Shown here: positions 43,749 through 52,278 of the stretch, piece by piece
Layout of the letters: every line of letters begins with the position of its first letter
Numbering within the stretch: position 1 is the stretch's first letter
Origin: Proteobacteria bacterium SG_bin5
Lineage (GTDB): Bacteria > Pseudomonadota > Alphaproteobacteria > Sphingomonadales > Sphingomonadaceae
Assembly (NCBI GenBank): GCA_002083475.1
Contig: LWDI01000069.1
Span: forward strand, 1-64,000
Length of the DNA stretch: 64,000 nucleotides
Direction: 5' to 3'
The notes under the pieces: model-generated
The model's database searches: none
What the model was told of the DNA's origin: nothing
Seen by the model: only the letters and a program-made list of their open reading frames with translations
Translations under genes and position numbers: made by a program

Positions 43749-45134
43749 TCAAACCATCGTCTCCGGCCGCACCACCCGGTCGAAGGTCGCGGCGTCGACC
43801 AGCCCCAGCGCCAGCCCCGCCTCGCGCAAGGTCAGCCCTTCGGCATGCGCATGCTTGGCGATCTTGGCGGCATTGTCATAGCCGATCTCGGGCGCGAGCG
43901 CGGTCACCAGCATCAGCGAGCGATCGACCAATTCGGCGATCCGCCGCCGATCGGGCTCGATGCCCGCGACGCAGCGCTCGGCGAAGCTCGCCATGGCGGT
44001 GGCGAGCAGATCGATCGAGCGCAGCACCGCCGCGCCGATCAACGGCTTGAAGACGTTGAGCTCCAAATGGCCTTGCAGGCCGCCGACCGTCACCGCCTGA
44101 TGATTGCCGATCACTTGCGCGGCGACCATCGTCAGCATCTCGCACTGGGTGGGGTTCACCTTGCCGGGCATGATCGAGCTGCCCGGCTCGTTCGCCGGCA
44201 GCACCAGCTCGCCGATCCCCGAGCGCGGGCCCGAGCCGAGCAGGCGAATGTCGTTCGCGATCTTGGTGAGCGCGACCGCGAGCGTGTTGAGCTGGCCCGA
44301 CAGCTCGACCAGGGCATCATGCGTCGCGAGCGCCTCGAACTTATTCTCGGCGCTGCGGAAGGGAAGGCCGGCGATGGCGCTGATCTCGGCGGCGATGGCG
44401 TCGGCGAACCCCGATGGCGCGTTCAGCCCCGTGCCGACCGCCGTGCCCCCCTGGGCGAGCGCATGGACGCCCCCGGTGGTCGAACTCTCGACCCCGAGCC
44501 GCGCCATCGCGATCTGATGGGCATAGGCCGAAAATTCCTGGCCGAGGGTGATCGGCGTCGCATCCTGCAAATGGGTGCGGCCGATCTTGACGATGTCGGC
44601 CCAGGCGCTTGCCTTGGTATCGAGCGCGTCGTGCAGCCGGTCCATTGCCGGGATCAGCCGACGCGCGACCGCCAGGCTCGCGGCGATATGGAGCGCGGTG
44701 GGAAAACTGTCGTTCGAGGATTGGCCCTGGTTGACATGATCATTGGGGTGAACCGGCTTCTTCCCCCCGCGCGTGCCCGCGAGAATTTCGTTGGCGCGGC
44801 CCGCGATCACCTCGTTCACGTTCATGTTCGATTGGGTGCCGCTCCCCGTCTGCCAGATGACGAGCGGGAATTGATCGTCGAGCTTGCCCGCGATCACTTC
44901 CTGCGCCGCCGCCTCGATCGCGTCGGCGATCTCGGCGGGCAGGCCGTGGCGGCGGTTCACCCGGGCGGCGGCCTGCTTCACGATCGCGAGCGCGTGGACG
45001 ATGCCGATCGGCATGCGTTCGCTAGGGCCGAAGGGGAAATTCTCGATCGAGCGCTGCGTCTGCGCGCCCCAATAGGCGCTCGCCGGCACCTCGATCGCGC
45101 CGATCGAATCGGTTTCGGTGCGGGTGTCGTTCAT
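43749..45134 (-). CDS. fumC: class II fumarate hydratase
   Basis: FumC interconverts fumarate and malate in the citric acid cycle without a metal centre. The 461-residue protein begins with TRTETDSIGAIEVPASAYWGAQTQRSI, has WQTGSGTQSNMNVNEVIAGRA, the catalytic HPNDHVNQGQSSNDSFPTALHIA, and the GSSIMPGKVNPTQ signature at about residue 315-327. Its length is as expected. It is not in an operon; sspB starts over 100 bases upstream. Confidence 0.98.
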   Translation of the reverse strand: MNDTRTETDSIGAIEVPASAYWGAQTQRSIENFPFGPSERMPIGIVHALAIVKQAAARVNRRHGLPAEIADAIEAAAQEVIAGKLDDQFPLVIWQTGSGTQSNMNVNEVIAGRANEILAGTRGGKKPVHPNDHVNQGQSSNDSFPTALHIAASLAVARRLIPAMDRLHDALDTKASAWADIVKIGRTHLQDATPITLGQEFSAYAHQIAMARLGVESSTTGGVHALAQGGTAVGTGLNAPSGFADAIAAEISAIAGLPFRSAENKFEALATHDALVELSGQLNTLAVALTKIANDIRLLGSGPRSGIGELVLPANEPGSSIMPGKVNPTQCEMLTMVAAQVIGNHQAVTVGGLQGHLELNVFKPLIGAAVLRSIDLLATAMASFAERCVAGIEPDRRRIAELVDRSLMLVTALAPEIGYDNAAKIAKHAHAEGLTLREAGLALGLVDAATFDRVVRPETMV

Positions 45135-45254
45135 CGGCCTGGTCTCCAGCTCGCGTCGCGGGAGTTAATCCCGCGACGTCGGTCGCGGCAAGCCGCGCCG
45201 TCCGGCGGTTCGCATTGCTGGCGCAACCGGCGCGCGGCGCGCGCGCCTTGCTCC

Positions 45255-45728
45255 CTATCTCTTCCGCTTGAAATCGACCGGCACGACGTTCGATCCGTCG
45301 CGCGGGGGTTGGTCATTCTCGGCGGCGTCATGCGGTTCGGGCTCGTCGGGGCCTTCCTGCGCCTGGAAGCGCAGCTCGAAATTGACCGCGGGATCGTGAA
45401 AACCCGTGATCGCCGAATAAGGAATGTTGAGCTTCGCCGGCACTTGATTGAAGCTCAGCCCCACCGAAAAACGCGCATCGTCGACGCACAAGTCCCAGAA
45501 GCGATTTTGCAGCACGATCGTCATTTCGTCGGGGAAACGCTCGATCAGCCGGCGCGGAATATCGACCCCGGGGGCCTGGGTCTTGAAGGTGATGTAGAAA
45601 TGATGTTCGCCCGGCAGCGTACCATTCGCCGCCGCGACCGAGCCCAGCACCCGCCCGACGACCGCGCGCAGCGCTTCCTGCACGATCTCGTCATAGGGAA
45701 TCAGGCTGTCGGGCAAATGCTCGTTCAT
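45255..45728 (-). CDS. sspB: ClpXP adaptor SspB (alphaproteobacterial type)
   Basis: SspB hands ssrA-tagged proteins to the ClpXP protease. The 157-residue protein shows HHFYITFKTQAPGVDIPRRLIERFPDEMTIVLQNRFWDLCVDDARFSVGLSFNQVPAKLNIPYSAITGFHDPAVNFELRF, the tag-binding beta-sandwich. The C-terminal VVPVDFKRKR is the short ClpX-docking tail at the end of a flexible linker. The tmRNA whose tag it would recognise is 12 kb away. It is divergent from hisB. Confidence 0.95.
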   Translation of the reverse strand: MNEHLPDSLIPYDEIVQEALRAVVGRVLGSVAAANGTLPGEHHFYITFKTQAPGVDIPRRLIERFPDEMTIVLQNRFWDLCVDDARFSVGLSFNQVPAKLNIPYSAITGFHDPAVNFELRFQAQEGPDEPEPHDAAENDQPPRDGSNVVPVDFKRKR

Positions 45729-45801
45729 ACGGGCAGGGTTAGCGTGTGGCCGCGCGCGGTCAAGATTGCACATCGCCGCGCGGGCGCTATGGAAGCGCGC
45801 G

Positions 45802-46389
45802 ATGCGCAGCGCTCACCTCACCCGCGACACCGCCGAAACCAAGATCGAGGTCCGGCTGAACCTCGATGGCACCGGCCGCTATCGAATCGCGACCGGGATC
45901 GGCTTTCTCGATCATATGATCGAGCAGCTTTCGCGCCACGCGCTGATCGACATCGAGCTGAAGGTCGAGGGCGATCTCCATATCGATCAGCACCACACGA
46001 CCGAGGATTCGGCACTCGCGCTGGGGAGCGCGCTCGCCCGGGCGCTCGGCGACAAGGCCGGCATCCGCCGCTATGGCGACGCGCTCTCGCCGATGGACGA
46101 GGTGCTGACCCGCGTCGCGCTCGATATTTCGGGGCGGCCCTATCTCGTGTGGAAAACCGCGTTCAGCCAGACGCGGCTGGGCGAGATGGACACCGAATTG
46201 TTCAAACATTGGTTCCACAGCTTCGCGCAGACCGCCGGGATCACCCTCCACGTCGAGACGCTCTACGGCGAGAACAACCACCACATCATCGAAAGCGCGT
46301 ACAAGGGCCTCGCCCGCGCGCTGCGCCAGGCGATCGAGATCGATCCGCGCAAGGGCGGCGCGGTGCCCTCGACCAAGGGGGTGTTGTGA
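45802..46389 (+). CDS. hisB: imidazoleglycerol-phosphate dehydratase
   Basis: HisB performs the sixth step of histidine synthesis, converting imidazoleglycerol phosphate to imidazoleacetol phosphate. The 195-residue monofunctional enzyme has the metal-binding motifs GIGFLDHMIEQLSRHAL, DLHIDQHHTTEDSALALGSAL and, at the end, LYGENNHHIIESAYKGLARALRQA. GGAAG lies seven bases before the ATG. It is the first gene of hisB-hisH-hisA-hisF. Confidence 0.98.
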   Translation: MRSAHLTRDTAETKIEVRLNLDGTGRYRIATGIGFLDHMIEQLSRHALIDIELKVEGDLHIDQHHTTEDSALALGSALARALGDKAGIRRYGDALSPMDEVLTRVALDISGRPYLVWKTAFSQTRLGEMDTELFKHWFHSFAQTAGITLHVETLYGENNHHIIESAYKGLARALRQAIEIDPRKGGAVPSTKGVL

Positions 46390-46406
46390 GCGGGCGCGCC
46401 GGTTCG

Positions 46407-46484
46407 GGGAGACCCCCGCTTGCGCTGGGGTGACGCTCCGTTGGTTAGCCGCCTAGCGTCATGCCAGCGCAAGCTGGCATTTCC
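46407..46484. repeat. REP-like element between hisB and hisH
   Basis: Two units meet with their CGTCA ends at the centre: GGGAGACCCCCGCTTGCGCT...GGGTGACGC and GCGTCATGCCAGCGCAAGCTGGC...ATTTCC. Each has its own hairpin. The same two unit types form the groES-groEL element, but there the CGTCA ends face outward. Confidence 0.85.
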
Positions 46485-46502
46485 TGGCTCGGGAGCGCGC
46501 CC

Positions 46503-47108
46503 GTGACGATCGCGCTGATCGATTACGGCGCGGGCAACCTCCACTCGGTGCACAACGCGCTGAAGGCGGCCGGGGCGGCCGATGTCCGAGTCACCGCCGA
46601 CGCCGCCGAGGTGGCGCGCGCCGATCGCATCGTGCTGCCGGGGGTGGGGGCGTTCGGTGCCTGCGCCACCGCGTTGCGCGCGCTGCCGGGGATGATCGAG
46701 GCGCTCGAGCGCCGCGTGCTCGCCGAAGGCGCGCCGTTCCTAGGGGTGTGCGTCGGGATGCAGCTGATGGCGACGCGCGGGCTGGAGTTCGGCGCGCATG
46801 ACGGGCTGGGGTGGATCGCGGGCGAGGTCGCCGAGCTCGCCCCCGCCGATCCGGGCGCGAAAGTGCCGCATATGGGCTGGAACGACGTCGTCCCCCTGGC
46901 GCCCCACCCGCTGATCGCGCCCGGCGAGGCCTATTTCCTGCACGGCTATGCCTTCACCGGCGCGGACGTGCTCGCGACGAGCGACCATGGCGGCCCGGTG
47001 GTCGCCGCGATCGGGCGCGACAATCTGCTCGGCGTGCAGTTCCACCCGGAAAAGAGCCAGGGCTATGGCCTGGCGCTGCTCGAAAGGTTCCTGGCATGGC
47101 GGCCTTGA
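46503..47108 (+). CDS. hisH: imidazole glycerol phosphate synthase, glutaminase subunit
   Basis: HisH makes ammonia from glutamine for HisF. The 201-residue class I amidotransferase has ALIDYGAGNLHSVHNAL, the nucleophile Cys83 in LGVCVGMQLM, and His181 and Glu183 in FHPEKSQGYG. The start is GTG at 46503, with GGGAG 7 bases upstream. An in-frame ATG upstream (46461) falls inside the repeat and would add residues not found in the family. Between it and hisA is a repeat. Confidence 0.97.
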   Translation: MTIALIDYGAGNLHSVHNALKAAGAADVRVTADAAEVARADRIVLPGVGAFGACATALRALPGMIEALERRVLAEGAPFLGVCVGMQLMATRGLEFGAHDGLGWIAGEVAELAPADPGAKVPHMGWNDVVPLAPHPLIAPGEAYFLHGYAFTGADVLATSDHGGPVVAAIGRDNLLGVQFHPEKSQGYGLALLERFLAWRP

Positions 47109-47111
47109 TCG

Positions 47112-47252
47112 GATCCTCCCCAGCTCTGCTGAGGAGGGGGACCATCTGCATCGCAGATGGTGGAGGGGTAGCGCGCTCCATCAGTCGGCAAGGCCCCTCC
47201 ACCATCCGCTGCGCGGATGGTCCCCCTCCCCAAGCAAGCTTGGGGAGGATCG
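47112..47252. repeat. inverted repeat between hisH and hisA, GATCCTCCCCA family
   Basis: This 141-bp second copy of the 18939-19085 element has ends GATCCTCCCCAGC and GCTTGGGGAGGATC. Inner hairpins are CCATCTGCatcGCAGATGG and CCATCCGCtgcGCGGATGG. Its right end is directly before the hisA start and contains the Shine-Dalgarno GGGGAGG (47242-47248). Confidence 0.92.
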
Positions 47253-47253
47253 C

Positions 47254-47988
47254 GTGAGCTTGATCATCTTCCCCGCGATCGACCTCAAGGCCGGGCAGGT
47301 CGTCCGCCTCGCCGAGGGCGATATGGCGCGCGCGACCGTCTATGCCGACGATCCCGCCGCCCAGGCGCAAGCCTTCGCCAGCGCGGGGGCGGGGCATCTC
47401 CACGTCGTCGATCTGGACGGCGCCTTCGCGGGCGAGTCGGTCAATGGCGCGGCGGTGCGCGCGATCGTCGGCGCTTTTCCCGGCCATGTGCAATTGGGCG
47501 GCGGCATCCGCACCCGCGCCGCGATCGAGCGCTGGTTCGCGGCGGGCGTCGCGCGCGTCGTGATCGGCACCGCCGCGCTCGACGACCCCGAGCTGGTGCG
47601 GGGCGCCGCGCGCGATTTTCCCGGCGGCATCGTCGTCGCGGTCGATGCGAAAGACGGGCGCGTCGCCACGCGCGGCTGGGCCGATCTGTCCGAGGTGAGC
47701 GTCGTCGATCTCGCGCGCCGGTTCGAGGATGCCGGGGTCGCCGCGCTGCTCTTCACCGACGTCGGCCGCGACGGGCTTTTGAAGGGCGTCAATCTGGAAG
47801 CGACGGTCGATCTGGCGCGCGCGGTGCGCTTGCCGGTGATCGCGAGCGGCGGGGTGAAGGGCATCGCCGACATCCATATGCTCGCGCTCCACGCCCGCGA
47901 TGGGATCGAGGGGGTGATTTGCGGGCGTGCGCTCTATGACGGCCGGCTCGATCTGGCGGCGGCACTCAGCGCGGCGGCGGCGGCGTGA
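47254..47988 (+). CDS. hisA: phosphoribosylformimino-5-aminoimidazole carboxamide ribotide isomerase
   Basis: HisA is the ProFAR isomerase of histidine synthesis. The 244-residue (beta-alpha)8 barrel has the first catalytic Asp in IIFPAIDLKAGQVVRL and the second at AVDAKDGRVATRGW, and phosphate loops GGGIR and IASGGVKG. The start is GTG at 47254. The only ribosome-binding site, GGGGAGG, belongs to the adjoining repeat. Confidence 0.97.
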   Translation: MSLIIFPAIDLKAGQVVRLAEGDMARATVYADDPAAQAQAFASAGAGHLHVVDLDGAFAGESVNGAAVRAIVGAFPGHVQLGGGIRTRAAIERWFAAGVARVVIGTAALDDPELVRGAARDFPGGIVVAVDAKDGRVATRGWADLSEVSVVDLARRFEDAGVAALLFTDVGRDGLLKGVNLEATVDLARAVRLPVIASGGVKGIADIHMLALHARDGIEGVICGRALYDGRLDLAAALSAAAAA

Positions 47989-48007
47989 CGGTGCGCGAGA
48001 CCATGAG

Positions 48008-48130
48008 CCCTCTCCCGCTGGCGGGAGAGGCTTTGGGTGAGGGCATTCGCTCGGCGCGCGGCGCGCCCCCTTCCTCCCCTCACCCGACCCCGCTGCGCGG
48101 GGCCACCCTCTCCCCCAAGGGGGAGAGGGA
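48008..48130. repeat. inverted repeat between hisA and hisF, CTCTCCC...GGGAGAG family
   Basis: The left half has CCTCTCCCgctggcGGGAGAGG and GGGTGAGGG; the right half has CCCTCACCC, CCCCGCtgcGCGGGG and CTCTCCCCCaaGGGGGAGAG. The last bases GGGAGAGGGA touch the hisF ATG, so the repeat gives hisF its ribosome-binding site. Confidence 0.9.
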
Positions 48131-48913
48131 ATGACCGTCCGCGTCCGCGTCATCCCCTGTCTCGACGTCGCGAACGGCCGCGTCGTCAAGGGCGTCAATT
48201 TCGTCGATCTGAAGGACGCGGGCGACCCGGTCGAACAAGCGCGCGCTTATGACGCGGCGGGCGCCGACGAACTCTGCTTCCTCGACATCACCGCCAGCCA
48301 CGAAGCGCGCGGCACGATCCTGGAGGTGGTGCGGCGCACGGCCGAGGTGTGCTTCATGCCCTTGACGGTGGGCGGCGGGGTGCGTTCGGCCGAGGATGCG
48401 CGCGCGCTGCTGCTGGCGGGCGCGGACAAGGTGGCGGTCAACTCCGCCGCCGTCGCCCGGCCCGAACTCGTCGCCGAGATCGCCGATCGCTTCGGCAGCC
48501 AATGTGTCGTCGCCTCGGTCGACGCGCGCGCGGTCGCGCCGGGGCGGTGGGAGGTGTTCACCCATGGCGGGCGCAAACCCACCGGGATCGACGCGGTCGC
48601 GCACGCGCTGCGCCTCGCCGAACTGGGCGCGGGCGAGCTGCTGATCACCTCGATGGACCGCGACGGCACCAAGGGCGGCTATGATCTGGCGCTCACCCGC
48701 GCGATCGCCGACCAAGTGCGCGTGCCGGTGGTGGCCTCGGGCGGGGTGGGGGCGCTCGCCGATTTGGTGGCGGGCGTGGTCGAGGGGGGCGCGAGCGCGG
48801 TGCTCGCCGCCTCGATCTTCCATTTCGGCGAAGCCAGCATCGCCGCGGCGCACGCCGCGCTCGCCGCCGCCGGGGTGCCGGTGCGGCGGCCGGTGGGGGC
48901 GGGGCTAAACTAA
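48131..48913 (+). CDS. hisF: imidazole glycerol phosphate synthase, cyclase subunit
   Basis: HisF uses HisH ammonia to close the imidazole ring. The 260-residue (beta-alpha)8 barrel has the first catalytic Asp12 in VIPCLDVANGRVVKG, DITASHEARGT, the second Asp in VVASVDARAV and the phosphate loops VGGGVRS, ITSMDRDGTKGGYDL and ASGGVG. The ATG at 48131 directly follows the repeat-derived GGGAGAGGGA. In many alphaproteobacteria hisE follows; here a nitroreductase on the other strand overlaps the last bases. Confidence 0.97.
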   Translation: MTVRVRVIPCLDVANGRVVKGVNFVDLKDAGDPVEQARAYDAAGADELCFLDITASHEARGTILEVVRRTAEVCFMPLTVGGGVRSAEDARALLLAGADKVAVNSAAVARPELVAEIADRFGSQCVVASVDARAVAPGRWEVFTHGGRKPTGIDAVAHALRLAELGAGELLITSMDRDGTKGGYDLALTRAIADQVRVPVVASGGVGALADLVAGVVEGGASAVLAASIFHFGEASIAAAHAALAAAGVPVRRPVGAGLN

Positions 48914-49488
48914 GCGCCCCAGGTCGTCACCACCGTGTCGAGCGCGGGGCGGGGGCGTTCCTCGAGCGCGGCGCCGGGCGCGCCGATGAAGACGAACCCC
49001 GCGATCCGCGCCGGGGCGGCGGCGAAGGCGTCGCGCACCGCTTCCGAATAACAGGCCCAGCCCGTCACCCAGCCGGCAACGAAGCCCATCGCGTGGGCGG
49101 CGTGGAGCAGGTTCATGCACGCCGCGCCCGCCGAAAGCTCTTGTTCCCACGAGGGGATGTGGCTTTCGGGCTTGGGCTGCGAGAGCACCACCACCAGCGC
49201 CGGCGCCTGACGCGCGAACGCCTCGAGCGCGGCGATCTCGGTCGCCGCCGCTTGCGGGCGTTCGGCGCGATAAGCAGTCGTGATCACCGCGCTCAGCCGG
49301 TCGCGCGCTTCGGCGGGCACGATCACGAAGCGCCAGGGGGCCAGCTTGCCGTGATCGGGGGTGCGCGCGGCGATCTCGAGCATCGCGCTCAGCTGCGCGT
49401 CGCTCGGGCCGGGGGCGATCATGTCGCGCGGGCGGCCCGAGCGGCGGGTGCGGAGCAACGACAAGGGGGTGGTGCGATCGTTCAACAT
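48910..49488 (-). CDS. nitroreductase family protein
   Basis: The 192-residue flavoprotein has the FMN loop LLRTRRSGRPRDM, the typical TPDHGKLAPWRFVIV, LSAGAACMNLLHAAHAMGFVAGWVTGW and IAGFVFIGAP. It resembles the YdjA-like small NAD(P)H nitroreductases, which reduce nitroaromatics or quinones. Its stop codon overlaps hisF convergently by four bases, so there is no space for a terminator. It is divergent from the POT transporter. Confidence 0.93.
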   Translation of the reverse strand: MLNDRTTPLSLLRTRRSGRPRDMIAPGPSDAQLSAMLEIAARTPDHGKLAPWRFVIVPAEARDRLSAVITTAYRAERPQAAATEIAALEAFARQAPALVVVLSQPKPESHIPSWEQELSAGAACMNLLHAAHAMGFVAGWVTGWACYSEAVRDAFAAAPARIAGFVFIGAPGAALEERPRPALDTVVTTWGA

Positions 49489-49594
49489 CGCGCGATCGCT
49501 TAGCGCGGCGCCCGCGCCATTTACAGCCCCGCTTTTGCCGCTAGTGTCGCGCCCCAACCGTGATGGACGAGAGTTTTTAGGAGCGTTTCCCGAT

Positions 49595-51379
49595 ATGAGC
49601 ACCGCCGCCGATCCCACCGCCGCGCCCGCCGCCGGCGGCAAGACCTGGTTCGGCCATCCCGCGCAACTCTTCTGGCTGTTCGGCACCGAAATGTGGGAGC
49701 GCTTCGGCTATTATGGCATGCGCGCGCTGCTCACGCTGTATCTCACCAAGCATTTCGTGCTGGGGGACCGTTCCTCGACCGGCCTCTATGGCGGCTATAC
49801 CGCGCTCGTTTATCTGACGCCGCTCGTCGGCGGGTTGCTCGCCGATCAATATCTGGGCGCGAAACGCGCGGTGCGCTTCGGCGCGCTGATGATGGCGGCG
49901 GGCTATTTCACGCTCGCGTTCGGCGGCCCCTCGGCGCAGCCTTATCAAGTGATCGACGGCCAACGTTATGCGGTGGTGTTCGAAAATTATCGCGACGCGC
50001 CGTCGAGCAGCCCCAATGAAAAACGCTTCATCGTCGCGGGCGGCGAGAAGCTGGAGATGCGCGGCAATAATGACGGCAGCCTCTCGCTGGTCGCGCCCGA
50101 CGGCCGGGTCGCGCGGACCGTGCCCGCCGGCGGTTTCACCGAAGAGGCCGAGCGCAGCCCCTTTTTCCTGGCGCTGATGCTGATCGCGCTCTCGCTGATC
50201 TCGGTCGGCAACGGCTTTTTCAAGCCCAATATCTCGACGATGGTCGGCGAACTCTATCAGCAGGGCGACCGCCGCCGCGACACCGGCTTCACCATTTTCT
50301 ACATGGGCATCAACCTGGGCTCGATCCTGGGGCAGACGCTTTGCGCGATCTTCGCCGATACGATCGGCTGGCCCGCCGGGCTCGGCATCGCCGGCGTGGC
50401 GATGGTGATCGCGTTCGTGATGATCAGCTTCCACGGCGGGCGGCTCGACGCGGTCGGCAACCGCCCGGCGGACGCGGGCAATCGCGACGCGGTGATTTAT
50501 CTGGGCGCGGTGCTCGCGGTGCCCTTGCTCTATTGGCTCTTCACCAATTTGATGTCGGCCGCGCCGCCCGCCGAGGGGAGCGGCTTCATCGGCTATTTGG
50601 CGTCGCTGCCGCTGATGGCGAAGCTGTTGTTCGGCACCTTCGTCGTGGCGGTGCCCGGCATCCTCATCTGGTCGGCGACGGCGGGGAACGAGCGCGAGTT
50701 CCAGATGATGCTCGCGGCGATGACGCTGATCGTGTTCAACGTGGTGTTCTGGACGCTGTTCGAACAAGCGGGGTCGAGTCTGGCGCTGTTCGCCGATCGC
50801 AACACCGATCGCAGCGTGTTCGGCTGGTTCACCATTTCCGCGCCGCAGACGCAGAATTTCAACCCGATCTCGATCGTGCTGCTCGCGCCGCTGATGTCGG
50901 CGCTTTGGGCGACGCTCGCGCGGCGCGGGTTGGAGCCGTCGATCCCGGTCAAATTCGCGGTCGCGCTGATGGGCGTCGGCGGCGGCTTTCTGTTTCTGGT
51001 ATGGGGCGCGAGCTTCGCGGGGCCCGATTACAAGGTCGGGCTGTGGTGGCTCGCGGGGCTCTATGTGATCCACTCGCTCGCCGAGCTGTGCATTTCGCCG
51101 GTGGGCCTCAGCATGATCACCAAGCTGTCGATCGCGCGCATCGTCGGGCTGATGATGGGGGTGTGGTTCCTGTCGATCTCGGTCGCGCAATATTTCGCGG
51201 GGATCGTCGCCCAGGTCGCGAGCGTCGAGACGGTGGGCGGGCAGGTGACCAATTTGAAGGTGAGCCTGGACGCCTATACCAGCACCTTCACGATCGTCGC
51301 CTGGATCGCGATCGCGCTCGGCGTGGTGCTGCTCGGCCTCTCCTTCCCGCTCAAGAAATGGATGCACGGGGTGAAATGA
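49595..51379 (+). CDS. POT/PTR2-family peptide transporter
   Basis: This 594-residue proton-coupled oligopeptide transporter has the ExxER motif in FGTEMWERFGYYGMRALL, the PTR2 motif FYMGINLGSILGQ, and NGFFKPNISTMVGELY. Between helices 3 and 4 there is a long hydrophilic insertion (about residues 108-185, from QPYQVIDGQRYAVVFENY to TEEAERS), found in proteobacterial relatives but absent in short YdgR-type transporters. TAGGAG lies 11 bases before the ATG at 49595. Di- and tripeptide uptake is expected. Confidence 0.95.
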   Translation: MSTAADPTAAPAAGGKTWFGHPAQLFWLFGTEMWERFGYYGMRALLTLYLTKHFVLGDRSSTGLYGGYTALVYLTPLVGGLLADQYLGAKRAVRFGALMMAAGYFTLAFGGPSAQPYQVIDGQRYAVVFENYRDAPSSSPNEKRFIVAGGEKLEMRGNNDGSLSLVAPDGRVARTVPAGGFTEEAERSPFFLALMLIALSLISVGNGFFKPNISTMVGELYQQGDRRRDTGFTIFYMGINLGSILGQTLCAIFADTIGWPAGLGIAGVAMVIAFVMISFHGGRLDAVGNRPADAGNRDAVIYLGAVLAVPLLYWLFTNLMSAAPPAEGSGFIGYLASLPLMAKLLFGTFVVAVPGILIWSATAGNEREFQMMLAAMTLIVFNVVFWTLFEQAGSSLALFADRNTDRSVFGWFTISAPQTQNFNPISIVLLAPLMSALWATLARRGLEPSIPVKFAVALMGVGGGFLFLVWGASFAGPDYKVGLWWLAGLYVIHSLAELCISPVGLSMITKLSIARIVGLMMGVWFLSISVAQYFAGIVAQVASVETVGGQVTNLKVSLDAYTSTFTIVAWIAIALGVVLLGLSFPLKKWMHGVK

Positions 51380-51418
51380 TGCGTTAGCCTCTCCCCCGGG
51401 GCACGAGGGGAGGCGGCG

Positions 51419-52108
51419 ATGGAGGGCAATTTACAGCTGGCGCTGGCGACGGGGGCGTTCATCGGCACGCATCTGGGCCTTTCCCACCCCTTGCGCGCGC
51501 CGTTGGTGAAGGCGCTGGGGGCGGTCGGCTTTCAGATCCTCTATACGGTCGTTGCCTTTGGCTGTTTGTGGTGGATTTCGCGCGCCTTTCACGCGCTGCC
51601 GCCGCAGGCGCCGCTGTGGGACGTGGGCGACGCGCTCTGGGCGCTCTCGACGCTCGTCATGCTGCTCGCGAGCGTGCTGCTGATGGGCTCGCTGATCGGC
51701 AACCCGGCCTTTCCCGCGCCCAATGTAAAAGTGCCGGGGGCGGCGCGCGGGGTGTTCGCGATCACCCGCCACCCGATGCTCTGGTCGTTCGCGCTGTGGG
51801 GCCTGGCGCATATCTTGGTGCTGCCGATCCCGGCCCAGTTCATCGTCGCCGGGGGCTTCGCCGCCTTCGCGCTGATCGGCGCCGCCGCGCTCGATGCCAA
51901 GAAGACGCGGGCGATCCCCGACGTCTGGCGGCCGTGGATGGCGATGACGAGTTACCTGCCCTTCCAGGCGATCGCGCAAGGCCGCGCGCGCTTCGGCGGG
52001 TTTCGCCCGCATGATCTGGCGGGGGGTCTGGTGATCTGGCTCGCCGCCACCTGGGCGCATCTGCCCGCCGCCGGCATCCCGGCGGGCATCTGGCGCTGGG
52101 TGGGCTAG
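51419..52108 (+). CDS. NnrU family membrane protein
   Basis: The 229-residue polytopic protein has NnrU features: HLGLSHPLRAPLVKALG, ARGVFAITRHPMLWSFALWGLAHI (a methyltransferase-like ISO/NnrU signature). NnrU was first described near nitrite reductase genes and is thought to act on haem or nitrogen-oxide metabolism; no denitrification gene is nearby, and the function here is open. AGGGGAGG precedes the ATG. Its stop codon TAG lies in the repeat that follows. Confidence 0.92.
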   Translation: MEGNLQLALATGAFIGTHLGLSHPLRAPLVKALGAVGFQILYTVVAFGCLWWISRAFHALPPQAPLWDVGDALWALSTLVMLLASVLLMGSLIGNPAFPAPNVKVPGAARGVFAITRHPMLWSFALWGLAHILVLPIPAQFIVAGGFAAFALIGAAALDAKKTRAIPDVWRPWMAMTSYLPFQAIAQGRARFGGFRPHDLAGGLVIWLAATWAHLPAAGIPAGIWRWVG

Positions 52109-52210
52109 AGCGATTTCCAGGCAGGTGGAATCGCCTGCCGATTCGGAAATCGCGGCAAATCAAAGATCTAGAGCGGCGATCCGATGCAATCGGATCGGAA
52201 ACCGCTCTAG
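52105..52210. repeat. inverted repeat CTAGAGCG...CGCTCTAG with internal GATCCGAT hairpins
   Basis: The outer ends are CTAGAGCG and CGCTCTAG. A second TAGAGCG lies at about 52170, and CGATCCGATgcaATCGGATCGG forms a hairpin; GCGATTTCC / GGAAATCGC pairs as well. The left end includes the stop codon of the NnrU gene. Confidence 0.85.
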
Positions 52211-52278
52211 GCACAAGCGGCCGCAAGCGCCGCGCGATTTCCGCTGACCCGCCCGGCGTTCGGCGCTAAGCTGCTGAA

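Noticed and set aside
43725..46433. A 902-codon open frame on the plus strand across fumC and sspB
   Set aside because: It is antisense to two clear genes (fumC, sspB) and then runs through hisB out of frame; its sequence is Arg/His/Asp-rich as expected from the shadow of GC-rich codons. Such frames are common here and were left out.
46461..46502. In-frame ATG upstream of hisH
   Set aside because: It lies in the palindromic repeat, and the added residues are not found in HisH; the GTG with GGGAG is the better start.
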